Assembly: GCA_039029535.1 (NCBI GenBank)
Contig: JBCCFW010000187.1
Location: forward strand, 1-14,241
Source of the DNA: JBCCFW01 sp039029535
GTDB taxonomy: Bacteria; Acidobacteriota; JBCCFW01
Length of the DNA stretch: 14,241 bases
Reading direction: 5' to 3'
Shown here in pieces: positions 1 through 8,122 of the stretch; within the stretch, counting starts at the first letter, position 1, and the number at the start of each line of letters is the position of its first letter. The notes beneath the pieces were generated by a model. That model was not told the DNA's origin. It searched no databases and was given only the letters and a program-made list of their open reading frames with translations. The position numbers were made by a program, and so were the translations under genes.

Positions 1-1568
1 ACGTGAACCCGGAAGGCCCCAACGGCAACCCCGACCCCCTGGCGGCCGCCCGTGACATCCGTGAGACCTTCGGCCGGATGGGCATGAACGACGAGGAGAC
101 CGTCGCCCTCATCGCCGGTGGTCACACCTTCGGCAAGGCCCACGGCGCCGCGAAGGCCGCCAAGCACGTCGGGCCCGAGCCGGCGGCGGCCCCCACCGAG
201 CAGCAGGGCCTCGGTTGGAAGACCACCTACGGCTCCGGCAAGGGCGCCGACACGATCACCAGCGGCCTCGAGGGCGCCTGGTCGATCAACCCGACTGCCT
301 GGAGCACCCAGTACCTCGACAACCTGTTCGCCTTCGAGTGGGTGCAGACGAAGAGCCCCGGCGGCGCGACCCAGTGGATCCCGAAGAACGAGGCCGCGTC
401 GCGTCTCGTGCCGGACGCCCACGACTCGAACAAGCGTCACGCCCCGGTCATGTTCACCACCGACCTCTCGCTCAAGTTCGACCCGAGCTACCGAGCGATC
501 TCCATGCGCTTCCGCGAGAACCCCGAGGAGTACCGCCTCGCCTTCGCCAAGGCCTGGTTCAAGCTCACCCATCGCGACATGGGTCCGCGCGCTCGCTACC
601 TGGGCGACATGGTGCCCGCCGAGGAGATGGCCTGGCAGGATCCGGTCCCGGCCGTCGATCACGCCCTCGTCAACGACCGTGACGTGTCGCGGCTGAAGTC
701 CAAGATCCTCTCCTCCGGCCTGACCATCCCGCAGCTCGTCCGCACGGCCTGGGCCTCCGCGTCCACCTTCCGCAGCACCGACATGCGTGGCGGCGCCAAC
801 GGTGGTCGTCTCCGTCTCGCCCCGCAGCGCGACTGGGACGTCAACGACCCGGGCGAGCTGTCCAAGGTGCTGCGTCGTCTCACGCGCATCCAGAAGGACT
901 TCAACCGCTCGCAGCCGGGCAACAAGGAAGTCTCCCTCGCCGACCTCATCGTGCTCGGCGGCTCCGCGGCCATCGAGGAAGCGGCGCGCAAGGCCGGCTA
1001 CTCGATCGACGTCGGGTTCACGCCAGGCCGGACCGATGCTTCCCAACAGCAGACGGACACGACCTCGTTCGCCTATCTCGAGCCCAAGGCGGACGGCTTC
1101 CGCAACTACTTCGGCAACGGCAACCGACGCTCGCCGGCCGCCCTCCTCGTCGACAAGGCCGACACCCTGGACCTGACCGTTCCCGAGATGACCGTGCTGG
1201 TCGGCGGCCTGCGGGTGCTCGACGCCAACGCGGGTGGCTCGTCCGCCGGCGTGTTCACCAACCGACCCGGCACGCTGAGCAACGACTTCTTCGTCAACCT
1301 GCTCGACATGAACCTGCAGTGGAAGCCCTCCGGCAAGTACCAGTACCAGGGCACCGACCGGAAGTCCGGCCGGCGCAAGTGGACGGCCACCGAGGTCGAC
1401 CTCGTCTTCGGCTCGAACTCCGAGCTGCGCGCCGTGGCCGAGGCCTACGCCTTCGACGACTCGCGCGAGAAGTTCGTGCGTGACTTCGCCGCGGCGTGGA
1501 CCAAGGTCATGAACCTCGACCGCTTCGACCGACCCGAGGTCCGTCGCTCGCGCGTCCCGCAGGGCTGA
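1..1568 (+). CDS. katG: Catalase-peroxidase KatG, 5' truncated by the window edge
   Basis: This is a bifunctional haem catalase-peroxidase that removes H2O2 and organic peroxides in the cytoplasm. The reading frame is open from base 3. Bases 1-2 (ac) would complete the Tyr codon of the conserved YVNPEGPNG motif, the Tyr of the Met-Tyr-Trp cross-link. About 521 residues remain of a usual 720-740, so the N-terminal part with the distal Arg/Trp/His is missing. Counting GTG(3) as residue 1, I see the cross-link Met at 26, the proximal haem His at 41 in GGHTFGKAHG, the ITSGLE segment holding the Ser equivalent to M. tuberculosis Ser315, TTDLSL with the Asp that contacts the proximal His/Trp, and HRDMGP. 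The C-terminal, catalytically silent repeat follows with RGGANGGR, FTPGRTDASQ, EPKADGFRNY, NDFFVNLLDM and the typical ending KVMNLDRFD. It ends TGA at 1566-1568 and is followed by its own terminator. No regulator is visible because the upstream side lies outside the window. The family assignment is secure. Confidence 0.97.
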   Translation, partial: VNPEGPNGNPDPLAAARDIRETFGRMGMNDEETVALIAGGHTFGKAHGAAKAAKHVGPEPAAAPTEQQGLGWKTTYGSGKGADTITSGLEGAWSINPTAWSTQYLDNLFAFEWVQTKSPGGATQWIPKNEAASRLVPDAHDSNKRHAPVMFTTDLSLKFDPSYRAISMRFRENPEEYRLAFAKAWFKLTHRDMGPRARYLGDMVPAEEMAWQDPVPAVDHALVNDRDVSRLKSKILSSGLTIPQLVRTAWASASTFRSTDMRGGANGGRLRLAPQRDWDVNDPGELSKVLRRLTRIQKDFNRSQPGNKEVSLADLIVLGGSAAIEEAARKAGYSIDVGFTPGRTDASQQQTDTTSFAYLEPKADGFRNYFGNGNRRSPAALLVDKADTLDLTVPEMTVLVGGLRVLDANAGGSSAGVFTNRPGTLSNDFFVNLLDMNLQWKPSGKYQYQGTDRKSGRRKWTATEVDLVFGSNSELRAVAEAYAFDDSREKFVRDFAAAWTKVMNLDRFDRPEVRRSRVPQG

Positions 1569-1588
1569 GCCTGCTCGTCCTCGCATCG

Positions 1589-1625
1589 GAGCCCGGCGTC
1601 CCCCCGCGGGTCGCCGGGCTCTTTT
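1589..1625 (+). terminator. Intrinsic terminator of katG
   Basis: A perfect 10-bp stem (GAGCCCGGCG at 1589-1598 pairing with CGCCGGGCTC at 1612-1621) encloses a 13-nt loop. It is followed directly by TTTT and a T-rich stretch to about 1638. It starts 21 nt after the katG stop codon and separates katG from the downstream protease gene. Confidence 0.88.
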
Positions 1626-1695
1626 CGTCTTCTTGTTGTCAGTGCTGCCGTGACCATGAGCCGGATCTCACTCGGGAGGAGTGCAGCGAGCCAGC

Positions 1696-1724
1696 TTGAC
1701 CAGTCTCTGATGTCGACATAGCAT
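1696..1724 (+). promoter_or_regulatory. Candidate sigma70-type promoter for the S8 protease gene
   Basis: TTGACC at 1696-1701 (5 of 6 to the -35 consensus) and TAGCAT at 1719-1724 (4 of 6 to the -10) are separated by 17 bp. They lie about 80 bp upstream of the protease ATG and downstream of the katG terminator. The surrounding stretch 1696-1745 is clearly more AT-rich than the flanking DNA. The call rests on pattern alone. Confidence 0.4.
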
Positions 1725-1804
1725 TAGAGCCTTATTGCTTCCTTGACGGAAGCGGCTCACTCGTGAGTCTCGGAGGGGGAGAGTCACGCCATTCGGAGGG
1801 AACG

Positions 1805-4800
1805 ATGACTCGTTTCTCGACGCTCCCCTTGCGTCTCGCGCTCGTGTTCGCCTGTCTCGCTTCGACCATCGGCTGGTCACGACACGACTGCTTGGTTCCT
1901 TCGTCGCTCGAGAGCGACTACTGGCTCGTCACCACCGAGCCCGGCCTTGAGGCTGACCGAGACTGGCTTCGGGAGCTCGCCGTTCGCGCCGGTGACTCAG
2001 GCGCAGTACTGGGTCAGCTCGGCGACGGCTTCCTGATTCGTGCGGACGACAACTCCCTGCCGCACCTTGCCGACTTCCCCGGCCTGGCTTCGCTAACCGA
2101 GCACGGCGGGTTCGAGAAGCTCTCGTCATCGCTCAGGTCATTCAGACAAGGAGACGAAGCGGATGGCTGGCACGTCCTATCGGCATCGCTTCACTTCGGC
2201 GAGATTCTCGCCGACGTGCGACAGGCCATCGAGCTCTCCCTCCCGACGCGCACCGACGTGATCCGACAGCTGGCTCCGACACGACCGCGGAGCCTCACGG
2301 AGACTCGCAAGTTGCTGATCCGAGTTCACTCCAGCGAGCTCGGCGAGACGTTAGCATTGCTGGCAGCGGCCGAGGCGATCGCCTGGGTGGAACGCTGGCA
2401 AGCCCCGGAGCTGCAGTCGAATCCGGCCATCACCTGGCACCAAGCAGGACAGGCGATCGAGGCCCCATTCAACGTCACCCACGCCTATGACCAGACAGCA
2501 CCGCTCTTCTACAACGGCATCATGGGCGTGGGACAAGTGATCGGAGTTCTCGACCGAGGCTATGGCAGCGTCGACAACGAACAGCTTCGGCTCGGCCCCA
2601 ACGCGGCCGACGCCCCACCCGCCGTTCAGGTCATCCCTCCAGATGCACAGCCAACGCTCGAGCTGGACAGGAAGATCATCGCCAGCGTGCGCTCACTCCC
2701 CATCGAAGCAGGCTGTAGCTACGATGGAGACAAGTGGGAGATGAACACCGAGACTCACACTATCGAGAGCGATCGTCATCATGGACTCGCGTCGGCACTC
2801 ATCATCGCCGGCGACGATCACGCAACGCTAGCAGGTCGCGCCGGGCTGGCTCTCGATGACCCAACGGACATCGAAAGCAGCAAGCTACTGACCGACGGCA
2901 GCAGCTTCGAGAACGTCATCGACCACCACGATTTCCTCGATGGGATGGCACCCGGTGCCCAACTATTCCTCCAGGACGTACTACCCGAGCGATCACAGCT
3001 CGAAGCCTGGGAGAATCCAACGGGTCCCGATGACCCTCGAGAGGTCCTGATCTCCGAAACCCAGCTTCCATGTCACTACAACTACCCCGACATCATCTCC
3101 CAGGCCTACTGGTCCCATGAGCAGCTGCGGGTGCACAACAACTCTTGGGGTACGCAGTTCCACGGGAACATGCCGGACCCCGATCCGCACTACCACGTCA
3201 ACTGCGAGTCCTTCGATCGAGCCTCCTGGCAGCTTCGTGACCTGACCTTCGTACGCTCCGCTGGCAACATCTCCCACGAAGACACGGGACACCAAGTCCT
3301 CCGGGAGGCACAGGAGAAATCGACGATCGTGGTCGGCGCGAGCTCAACACCCGACATACACATGAATGAGCAGAACCGACTCTGGGGCCCCCGTGGTCCG
3401 GCCATCGGCGGCCGAATCAAGCCCGACCTGATCGGACAAGTCCCGCTGAGGAGAAAGCCCGAGACCGGCCGGCTCTGGGCACTTGGTTCAGGAACATCCG
3501 AGACGGGACCCGTGATCGCGGGGCTAACGGCCCTCGCACGCGAGTACTTCGTCGCGGGCTACTATCCAGGGGGCAGTCGAGGCTCCTCCGCCGGATTCAG
3601 CCCCACCAACGCTCTGGTCAAGGCCATCCTCATCAACTCCACGCGCAACCTCACGGGAACGAATACCGGCGACCAAAATGAAACCCAAGGCTATCGCCCC
3701 TCTCATGGGCAAGGTTGGGGCCGTCCGGTCCTCGACGACACGCTCTTCTTTGCCGGCGACCACGGAATGTCCGGCGGCCAGCGGTCCAACCTCATCGTCC
3801 TCAACGACGTTCCCAACGGCACGCTGGCGACACAGCTCGCGGACGCCCGGGAAAGCATCGTCGCCCAGTACCAGCCCGCCATCGCCGAGGGCGAAATCCA
3901 CGAGTACGACCTCTGGGTCAACAGCCTCGAAGACCTTCACGTGACGCTCTCCTGGAGCGATCCGCCGCCGGTCATCGTCGGCAGCGACCGAACGAAGCTC
4001 CCCAAAGCCATCCTACGCAACGATCTCGACCTCGAGCTGGTCTCGCCTGGCGGCACCGTGTTCCGGCCCAATCCAGGGCTCAACTCGACTGACCCTAACC
4101 GGCTCTGGGCACACGGCTACACGACGATCAGCACCACTCCCGGCCCCGCATCTTGCGTGACAGCGGAGAGTCCCCTCGAAAGCGATCTTCAGCAGGGGGA
4201 GGGCGACGAGTTTTGCGCCTTCCTGGGTCGAGACGAGTTCAACACGACCGAGAACGTTTTCCTCGACTTCGATGCTCTGCCCGCCGGAAGCTGGAAGGGA
4301 AGGTGGACCGTCCGGATCATCGCCTTCGAATTCAAGGGAGGCGTCGCCGACCCGGACCCGATCGTGTTCCCGGCCTGGCCCGACCTGGTGACTGGCGACG
4401 AGGGATGCTACGTCGACGACACTGGAGTCCCGATCGACGAGCCTCACGACTGCATCACCGAGCAGCACCAGGGCTACGCGCTGGTTGCCTCGGGTGACGT
4501 GTCGTCTCTCCGGCCACAGCCTCGGTTCGGCAAGGGCCACTACACCTGCGGCGAGGAGATCACGCTTGAAGTCTGGAGCGCCGATCCGGATGCGGACCCC
4601 GATGGAGACGAGCTACAAGTCATCCTCCTGGCGCTGAACCCCGGTGATGCCTGCGAAGGCCCATTCGGCGGAAGGGTGGCCGCGCGCGAGCTCCTTCTCG
4701 AGCGCTCGACTGAACCCGATGAGGGTCACGTCTACCGTCTCCAATCGACGGAAGTACCGCAGGTTCTCAGGGACTGTCACCAGACCCTGCCGGGAGCCTA

Positions 4801-5236
4801 CCCCGTCCAGGACGACAGTCACTTGCTCCTCGCCTACTGGGACTCTGAGCGCGGGGCTTGGGCGGGAGGTGGTACGACTCGCTTTACTTGCCGGGACGTG
4901 AAGCTCGAGAGTGTCAGCGCAGCGCCAATCACGCCCGGGTCGACCGCCGTGGTCACGCTCAACCTGGCAGACCTCGGTGCGATGCAGGTGTCGCAACTGG
5001 TGGGAGAGGTCCTTCCCGCCCTCACCGACGGAGGGTTCCCTTCGTCGATCGCGATGAGCTTCTCGCCCGTCTGGGGCCACACCGGCCAGTTCTCACTGGA
5101 AGTCCCGGCAGACTTCGACTGCGCGGACTTCTCTGAGCTGCGCTTCCGGGCCGAGCTCTGGGAACAAGGTGCTTTCGGCACGCCGGTCGAGGGTTTCCGA
5201 GACCGTGTTTGGTTCAGCGTCCCTTGCGCGCCGTGA
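1805..5236 (+). CDS. Secreted subtilisin-like (S8, Kp43-like) serine protease with long C-terminal region
   Basis: This is an exported endopeptidase of 1143 aa. I chose the ATG at 1805 because GGAGGG sits 5-6 nt upstream and the product then begins with a basic n-region and hydrophobic core (residues about 9-23), a Sec signal; the in-frame GTG at 1763 would bury it. Residues about 35-220 resemble an S8 prosegment. The catalytic residues are Asp250 (GVLDRGYG), His326 (HHGLASAL), oxyanion Asn488 (RSAGNIS) and Ser565 (GSGTSETGP). The HNNSWGT segment is typical of the Kp43 subgroup. A jelly-roll domain at about 690-900 carries TLSWSDPPP, LRNDLDLELVSPGG and a closing YALVASGD, as in Kp43 proteases. 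Residues about 900-1143 match nothing I recognise; they include an Asp-rich DPDADPDGDE stretch that might bind calcium. Fourteen Cys outside the signal suggest disulfides. No sorting signal or anchor is visible. TTA, CTA and GTA codons make it less GC-biased than its neighbours, so horizontal acquisition is possible. Confidence 0.93.
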   Translation: MTRFSTLPLRLALVFACLASTIGWSRHDCLVPSSLESDYWLVTTEPGLEADRDWLRELAVRAGDSGAVLGQLGDGFLIRADDNSLPHLADFPGLASLTEHGGFEKLSSSLRSFRQGDEADGWHVLSASLHFGEILADVRQAIELSLPTRTDVIRQLAPTRPRSLTETRKLLIRVHSSELGETLALLAAAEAIAWVERWQAPELQSNPAITWHQAGQAIEAPFNVTHAYDQTAPLFYNGIMGVGQVIGVLDRGYGSVDNEQLRLGPNAADAPPAVQVIPPDAQPTLELDRKIIASVRSLPIEAGCSYDGDKWEMNTETHTIESDRHHGLASALIIAGDDHATLAGRAGLALDDPTDIESSKLLTDGSSFENVIDHHDFLDGMAPGAQLFLQDVLPERSQLEAWENPTGPDDPREVLISETQLPCHYNYPDIISQAYWSHEQLRVHNNSWGTQFHGNMPDPDPHYHVNCESFDRASWQLRDLTFVRSAGNISHEDTGHQVLREAQEKSTIVVGASSTPDIHMNEQNRLWGPRGPAIGGRIKPDLIGQVPLRRKPETGRLWALGSGTSETGPVIAGLTALAREYFVAGYYPGGSRGSSAGFSPTNALVKAILINSTRNLTGTNTGDQNETQGYRPSHGQGWGRPVLDDTLFFAGDHGMSGGQRSNLIVLNDVPNGTLATQLADARESIVAQYQPAIAEGEIHEYDLWVNSLEDLHVTLSWSDPPPVIVGSDRTKLPKAILRNDLDLELVSPGGTVFRPNPGLNSTDPNRLWAHGYTTISTTPGPASCVTAESPLESDLQQGEGDEFCAFLGRDEFNTTENVFLDFDALPAGSWKGRWTVRIIAFEFKGGVADPDPIVFPAWPDLVTGDEGCYVDDTGVPIDEPHDCITEQHQGYALVASGDVSSLRPQPRFGKGHYTCGEEITLEVWSADPDADPDGDELQVILLALNPGDACEGPFGGRVAARELLLERSTEPDEGHVYRLQSTEVPQVLRDCHQTLPGAYPVQDDSHLLLAYWDSERGAWAGGGTTRFTCRDVKLESVSAAPITPGSTAVVTLNLADLGAMQVSQLVGEVLPALTDGGFPSSIAMSFSPVWGHTGQFSLEVPADFDCADFSELRFRAELWEQGAFGTPVEGFRDRVWFSVPCAP

Positions 5237-5450
5237 GCTCATGAGCCTCTTCCCTGCACGTGCCTGATCCACGCACAGGGGGCTTTCCCAATTCAGAACC
5301 ACGCACGAGTGTTCGGGACAAACCGAATGGCAAGTGCGCGACGACGAGGTCTCCTCTGGTTCAGCGACGCGTCCTTCCCGCTGACCGAGGACGGGCGGCG
5401 ATGCCCCTCGCCGCTCACCCCCTCGTCGGCCCGCTCTCCCTGGCCTGCAC

Positions 5451-5474
5451 CTGACTCCCAGTAGGAGGAGTCAG
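5451..5474 (-). other. Hairpin overlapping the sulfatase stop codon
   Basis: A perfect 8-bp inverted repeat (CTGACTCC at 5451-5458, GGAGTCAG at 5467-5474) with an 8-nt loop includes the TGA stop of the minus-strand sulfatase gene. No U-tract follows on the minus strand, so it is not a standard intrinsic terminator. It may stabilise the mRNA 3' end or serve Rho-linked termination. The rest of the 234-bp convergent gap (5237-5470) holds only short weak palindromes such as GCTCATGAGC at 5237-5246 and no convincing gene. Confidence 0.35.
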
Positions 5475-7729
5475 CGTCGGCCGCGCCGCATCCCCATGCC
5501 GCGGCGGCCGCCCTGGCCCCTGCGCTCCCCTCTCATTCCCGACCGGTCACGTGCTCGATCACCAGCACCTTGCTTGGCGAAGGAGGGGTCAGGCGTGCCG
5601 ACGAAGCAGCCCAGGTAGTACGGGAACGTCTCCGTCGCGTAGTACGAGTAACCGTCGCCGAGATCGGCGCCGTTGCACTCGTCGAGATCGCCCCAGCCGT
5701 CGACGTGCTCCCAGTCGTCGCGGTAGGTGCCGTCGTGTCGACCACCCGGGAAGGGCGCACCGCCACCGGGATCGACTCGGGCACCGCTCTTGAGCCGGTA
5801 GCTCGATCGCAGCTCCCGGAGCTGACCGTCGCGCAGCACCCAGGGCGTGCGGATCGGGAATCCGTCGGCCGCGAAGCCGATGATGCGCACCTCCCGCGGC
5901 ACGTCCACGACCCCGTGATAGTGGTAGGAGCCGTCCGGCTGAGAGTGGGCGAGATGACGATCCATCCGGAACGTGCTCGCGCCGTGTGCCGGATCGAAAC
6001 GCCAGGGCTGACCGGCATCGTGACAGCCCGTGCGCTCGTCACCCACGCCGAAGCAAGCCGCCGCGAGCATGTCGATCTTCACGCCGTTGAGGAGGACGCC
6101 GTCGTCGGTGCTCAACGACAGCCCGGTCAGACGCGCCGCCTTCCTCGGGTGCAACGGGAACGAGACCTCGACTGAACGCGCCGCGACCTCGAAGGGGAAG
6201 GACCTCTGGCCGTCGTTGAAGTCGTGATCCGGGACGCCGTTGGCGCGGACGGCGCAGCGCTGCCCCTCCACGTCGATGGAGACCCGACCGTCGACCTGCC
6301 GCGAGCCGAGCACGTCACGTCCGGCGTGGGACGATTGCCCCGCCACGGTCGCGCAAGGCGTCGTCCCACCTGCGGCAGAGGGAGCCGGTGGCGTCGCGCT
6401 GCTTCCCGAGCTGCCGCCGGAGCGCAAGGCGCGCCCCACGCTCAGTAGCGCTTGCTCGATGGCTCTCGACTGCAACGGTTGACGTTCGCTCACGTCGCTC
6501 GTGGCGAAGAGCTCGACACGGCCGTCGGCGTGTTGGATGACCTTGTGGGTGGCGTCGCGGACGGCCCACGAGACGTCGCTGTCCCTCGTCCGCCACTCGG
6601 AGTAGGAGTGCGTCCGCTTCCCCGTGCCCGAGCGCTCCAGGAGCGAACGGAAGCTCATGCTGTTGGTGGGAATGTCGGCAGGCTCGGACGTTCCCGTGGC
6701 GAGCTCGACCACCGTGGCGAAGAGGTCGGTGGCGTTGACGAGCGCGCCTTCTCGCTCGCCGCGTCGCTTCACCGGCCCACCACTGGCGATCAGCGGCGTG
6801 CGGATCCCGCCTTCGTGCAGGGTGCCCTTGACGTGGTCGGCCTCGAAGACCGCGCGATCACGACCTCGCTTCGGCGTCCCGTTGTCACCGAGGAAGACGA
6901 TGAGCGTGTCCCGTGCGCCCTCCTGGGGAAGACCCTCGACGAGACGACCGATCTCCGTGTCCATCGCCTCGATCATCGCCAGGTACTGCTCTTGAGGCCG
7001 ACGCGTCGGCGTGGACTTCGAAACGAGCGAGGCCGGCGGAGCATGGAAGGGCGAGTGCGGCGCCGCGTACGCGACCCAGGCGAACCAGGGGCGACCGGCG
7101 CTCTCCCGGATGAACTCGAGAGCGAGGTCGGTCACCCTGCTCGTGTGGTAGCTCGTCTCCTCCCTCTGCACGCCGTCCTCGGTCAGCGTCCAGCTCTCGT
7201 AATCGCGGAGGTTGGCGAGATTGCCCGCGTAGCGGTCGATGCCGAAGCGACGCGGATGATCGGGATCGGGTCGAGGTCCACCGAGGTGCCACTTGCCGAA
7301 GACACCCGTCGCGTACGGCTCTGACAGGTCGTCGGCCTTCAGGCGCTGCTGCAGGGTCGTGGCGCTGTCGGGCATGACGGCCGGCACGTGATCGATGGTC
7401 GACTCGAAGCCGTGCTGCCCGGTGATGAGCGCAGCGCGCGTGGTCGTGCAGGCCGGCGTCACCCAGAAACTGTCGAACACGACGCCGGACGACGCCAGTG
7501 CATCGAGATGAGGCGTGCGGGGAGGCTGGCTGGCCAGGCCGTAAGTGCCGAGGGCGTCGACGCCCATGTCGTCGGCGATGACGAGCAAGACGTTCGGCGC
7601 AGTCGACGCGCGGCTCGCCTCACCTCCGCTTGCCGACGCCACCTGGCCACTCGACGCGACCTCCGGATCACTCGCGCAGGCCACCGCCATCGCGAGCCCG
7701 AGCATCGACACGACTCGCATCATGGTCAC
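5471..7729 (-). CDS. Lipoprotein sulfatase (type I) fused to a YHYH domain
   Basis: This is a 752-aa exported protein. The GTG start at 7729 has GAGGAG 5 nt upstream and overlaps the stop of the HxlR gene (GTGA). The N-terminus is a lipoprotein-like signal with AVAC at Cys18. A type I sulfatase domain spans about 45-430: metal ligands Asp53/Asp54 (IADDMG), candidate formylglycine Cys94 in CTTTR with Arg98, Lys146/His148 (GKWHLG), His225 (PHSPFH), Asp282/Asn283 (LGDNG) and Lys301 (KGTLHEGG). The motif has Thr where Pro, Ser or Ala is usual, so conversion by the formylglycine-generating enzyme is likely but untested. A Ser/Gly/Ala/Pro linker (about 445-475) leads to a YHYH-family domain with YHYH at 602-605, DECNG and YYATETFPYYLGCF. 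The tail is Arg/Gly/Met-rich. It probably cleaves sulfate esters outside the cytoplasm. The substrate cannot be read from the sequence and the role of the YHYH domain is unknown. Confidence 0.9.
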   Translation of the reverse strand: MTMMRVVSMLGLAMAVACASDPEVASSGQVASASGGEASRASTAPNVLLVIADDMGVDALGTYGLASQPPRTPHLDALASSGVVFDSFWVTPACTTTRAALITGQHGFESTIDHVPAVMPDSATTLQQRLKADDLSEPYATGVFGKWHLGGPRPDPDHPRRFGIDRYAGNLANLRDYESWTLTEDGVQREETSYHTSRVTDLALEFIRESAGRPWFAWVAYAAPHSPFHAPPASLVSKSTPTRRPQEQYLAMIEAMDTEIGRLVEGLPQEGARDTLIVFLGDNGTPKRGRDRAVFEADHVKGTLHEGGIRTPLIASGGPVKRRGEREGALVNATDLFATVVELATGTSEPADIPTNSMSFRSLLERSGTGKRTHSYSEWRTRDSDVSWAVRDATHKVIQHADGRVELFATSDVSERQPLQSRAIEQALLSVGRALRSGGSSGSSATPPAPSAAGGTTPCATVAGQSSHAGRDVLGSRQVDGRVSIDVEGQRCAVRANGVPDHDFNDGQRSFPFEVAARSVEVSFPLHPRKAARLTGLSLSTDDGVLLNGVKIDMLAAACFGVGDERTGCHDAGQPWRFDPAHGASTFRMDRHLAHSQPDGSYHYHGVVDVPREVRIIGFAADGFPIRTPWVLRDGQLRELRSSYRLKSGARVDPGGGAPFPGGRHDGTYRDDWEHVDGWGDLDECNGADLGDGYSYYATETFPYYLGCFVGTPDPSFAKQGAGDRARDRSGMRGERRGQGGRRGMGMRRGRR

Positions 7730-8094
7730 GCCGTCTCCTCGATGGGGCCGGCCGCGGCTTCCTCGGCCAGTCGTCGGGCCTTGAAGGCGCTCCCCCAGGA
7801 CTGCATGACCGCCAGGATGGGCTCGAGGGTCTGACCGAACTCGGTCACCTCGTACTCCACCCGCGGGGGCACCTCGGCGAAGACGTGTCGGTCGACGACA
7901 CCGTCCGCCTCGAGCTCGCGGAGCTGCAAGGTGATCATCCGCTCCGTCGCGTTCGGAGTGAGCCGACGCAGCTCACCGAAGCGCTTCCGCCCCTGGAGGA
8001 GGTGGCACACGAGGACGGGCTTCCACCTCCCCCCGATGACGCTCAGCGTCGCCTCCACGTCACAGCCGGTCTTCCAGTTGTATTGCCGCGCCAC
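7726..8094 (-). CDS. HxlR-family winged-helix transcriptional regulator
   Basis: This is a 122-aa MarR-like winged-helix repressor or activator. I see the HxlR hallmarks: GCDVEATLSVIGGRWK, GRKRFGELRR, the recognition-helix region ERMITLQLRELEADG, the wing VPPRVEYEVTEFG, and a C-terminal dimer helix. Cys11 in TGCDVEATL is at the position of the redox-sensing Cys of YodB- and HypR-type members, so quinone or thiol stress is a plausible signal (inference). I prefer the GTG at 8092-8094, which has GGAGG 4 nt upstream. The upstream in-frame ATG (8122-8124) lacks a ribosome binding site and overlaps a good -10 hexamer, so it would lie at or before the transcription start; using it would give 132 aa. 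The stop TGA overlaps the GTG of the sulfatase gene, implying translational coupling. The gene is divergent from an SDR-MDR pair. Confidence 0.93.
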   Translation of the reverse strand: MARQYNWKTGCDVEATLSVIGGRWKPVLVCHLLQGRKRFGELRRLTPNATERMITLQLRELEADGVVDRHVFAEVPPRVEYEVTEFGQTLEPILAVMQSWGSAFKARRLAEEAAAGPIEETA

Positions 8095-8122
8095 GGGACC
8101 TCCGACACGCTCGAGGACACCC

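Noticed and set aside
1763..1804. GTG start 14 codons before the protease ATG
   Set aside because: It would place charged residues ahead of the signal peptide. The ATG at 1805 has a well-placed GGAGGG.
5260..5454. 64-codon frame in the gap between protease and sulfatase
   Set aside because: It has no ribosome binding site, no recognisable similarity and Arg/Pro-rich random-like composition.
6452..7324. 290-codon + strand frame inside the sulfatase gene
   Set aside because: It is antisense to an intact sulfatase with catalytic residues. Its composition is low-complexity Arg/Ala/Val and no motif is seen.
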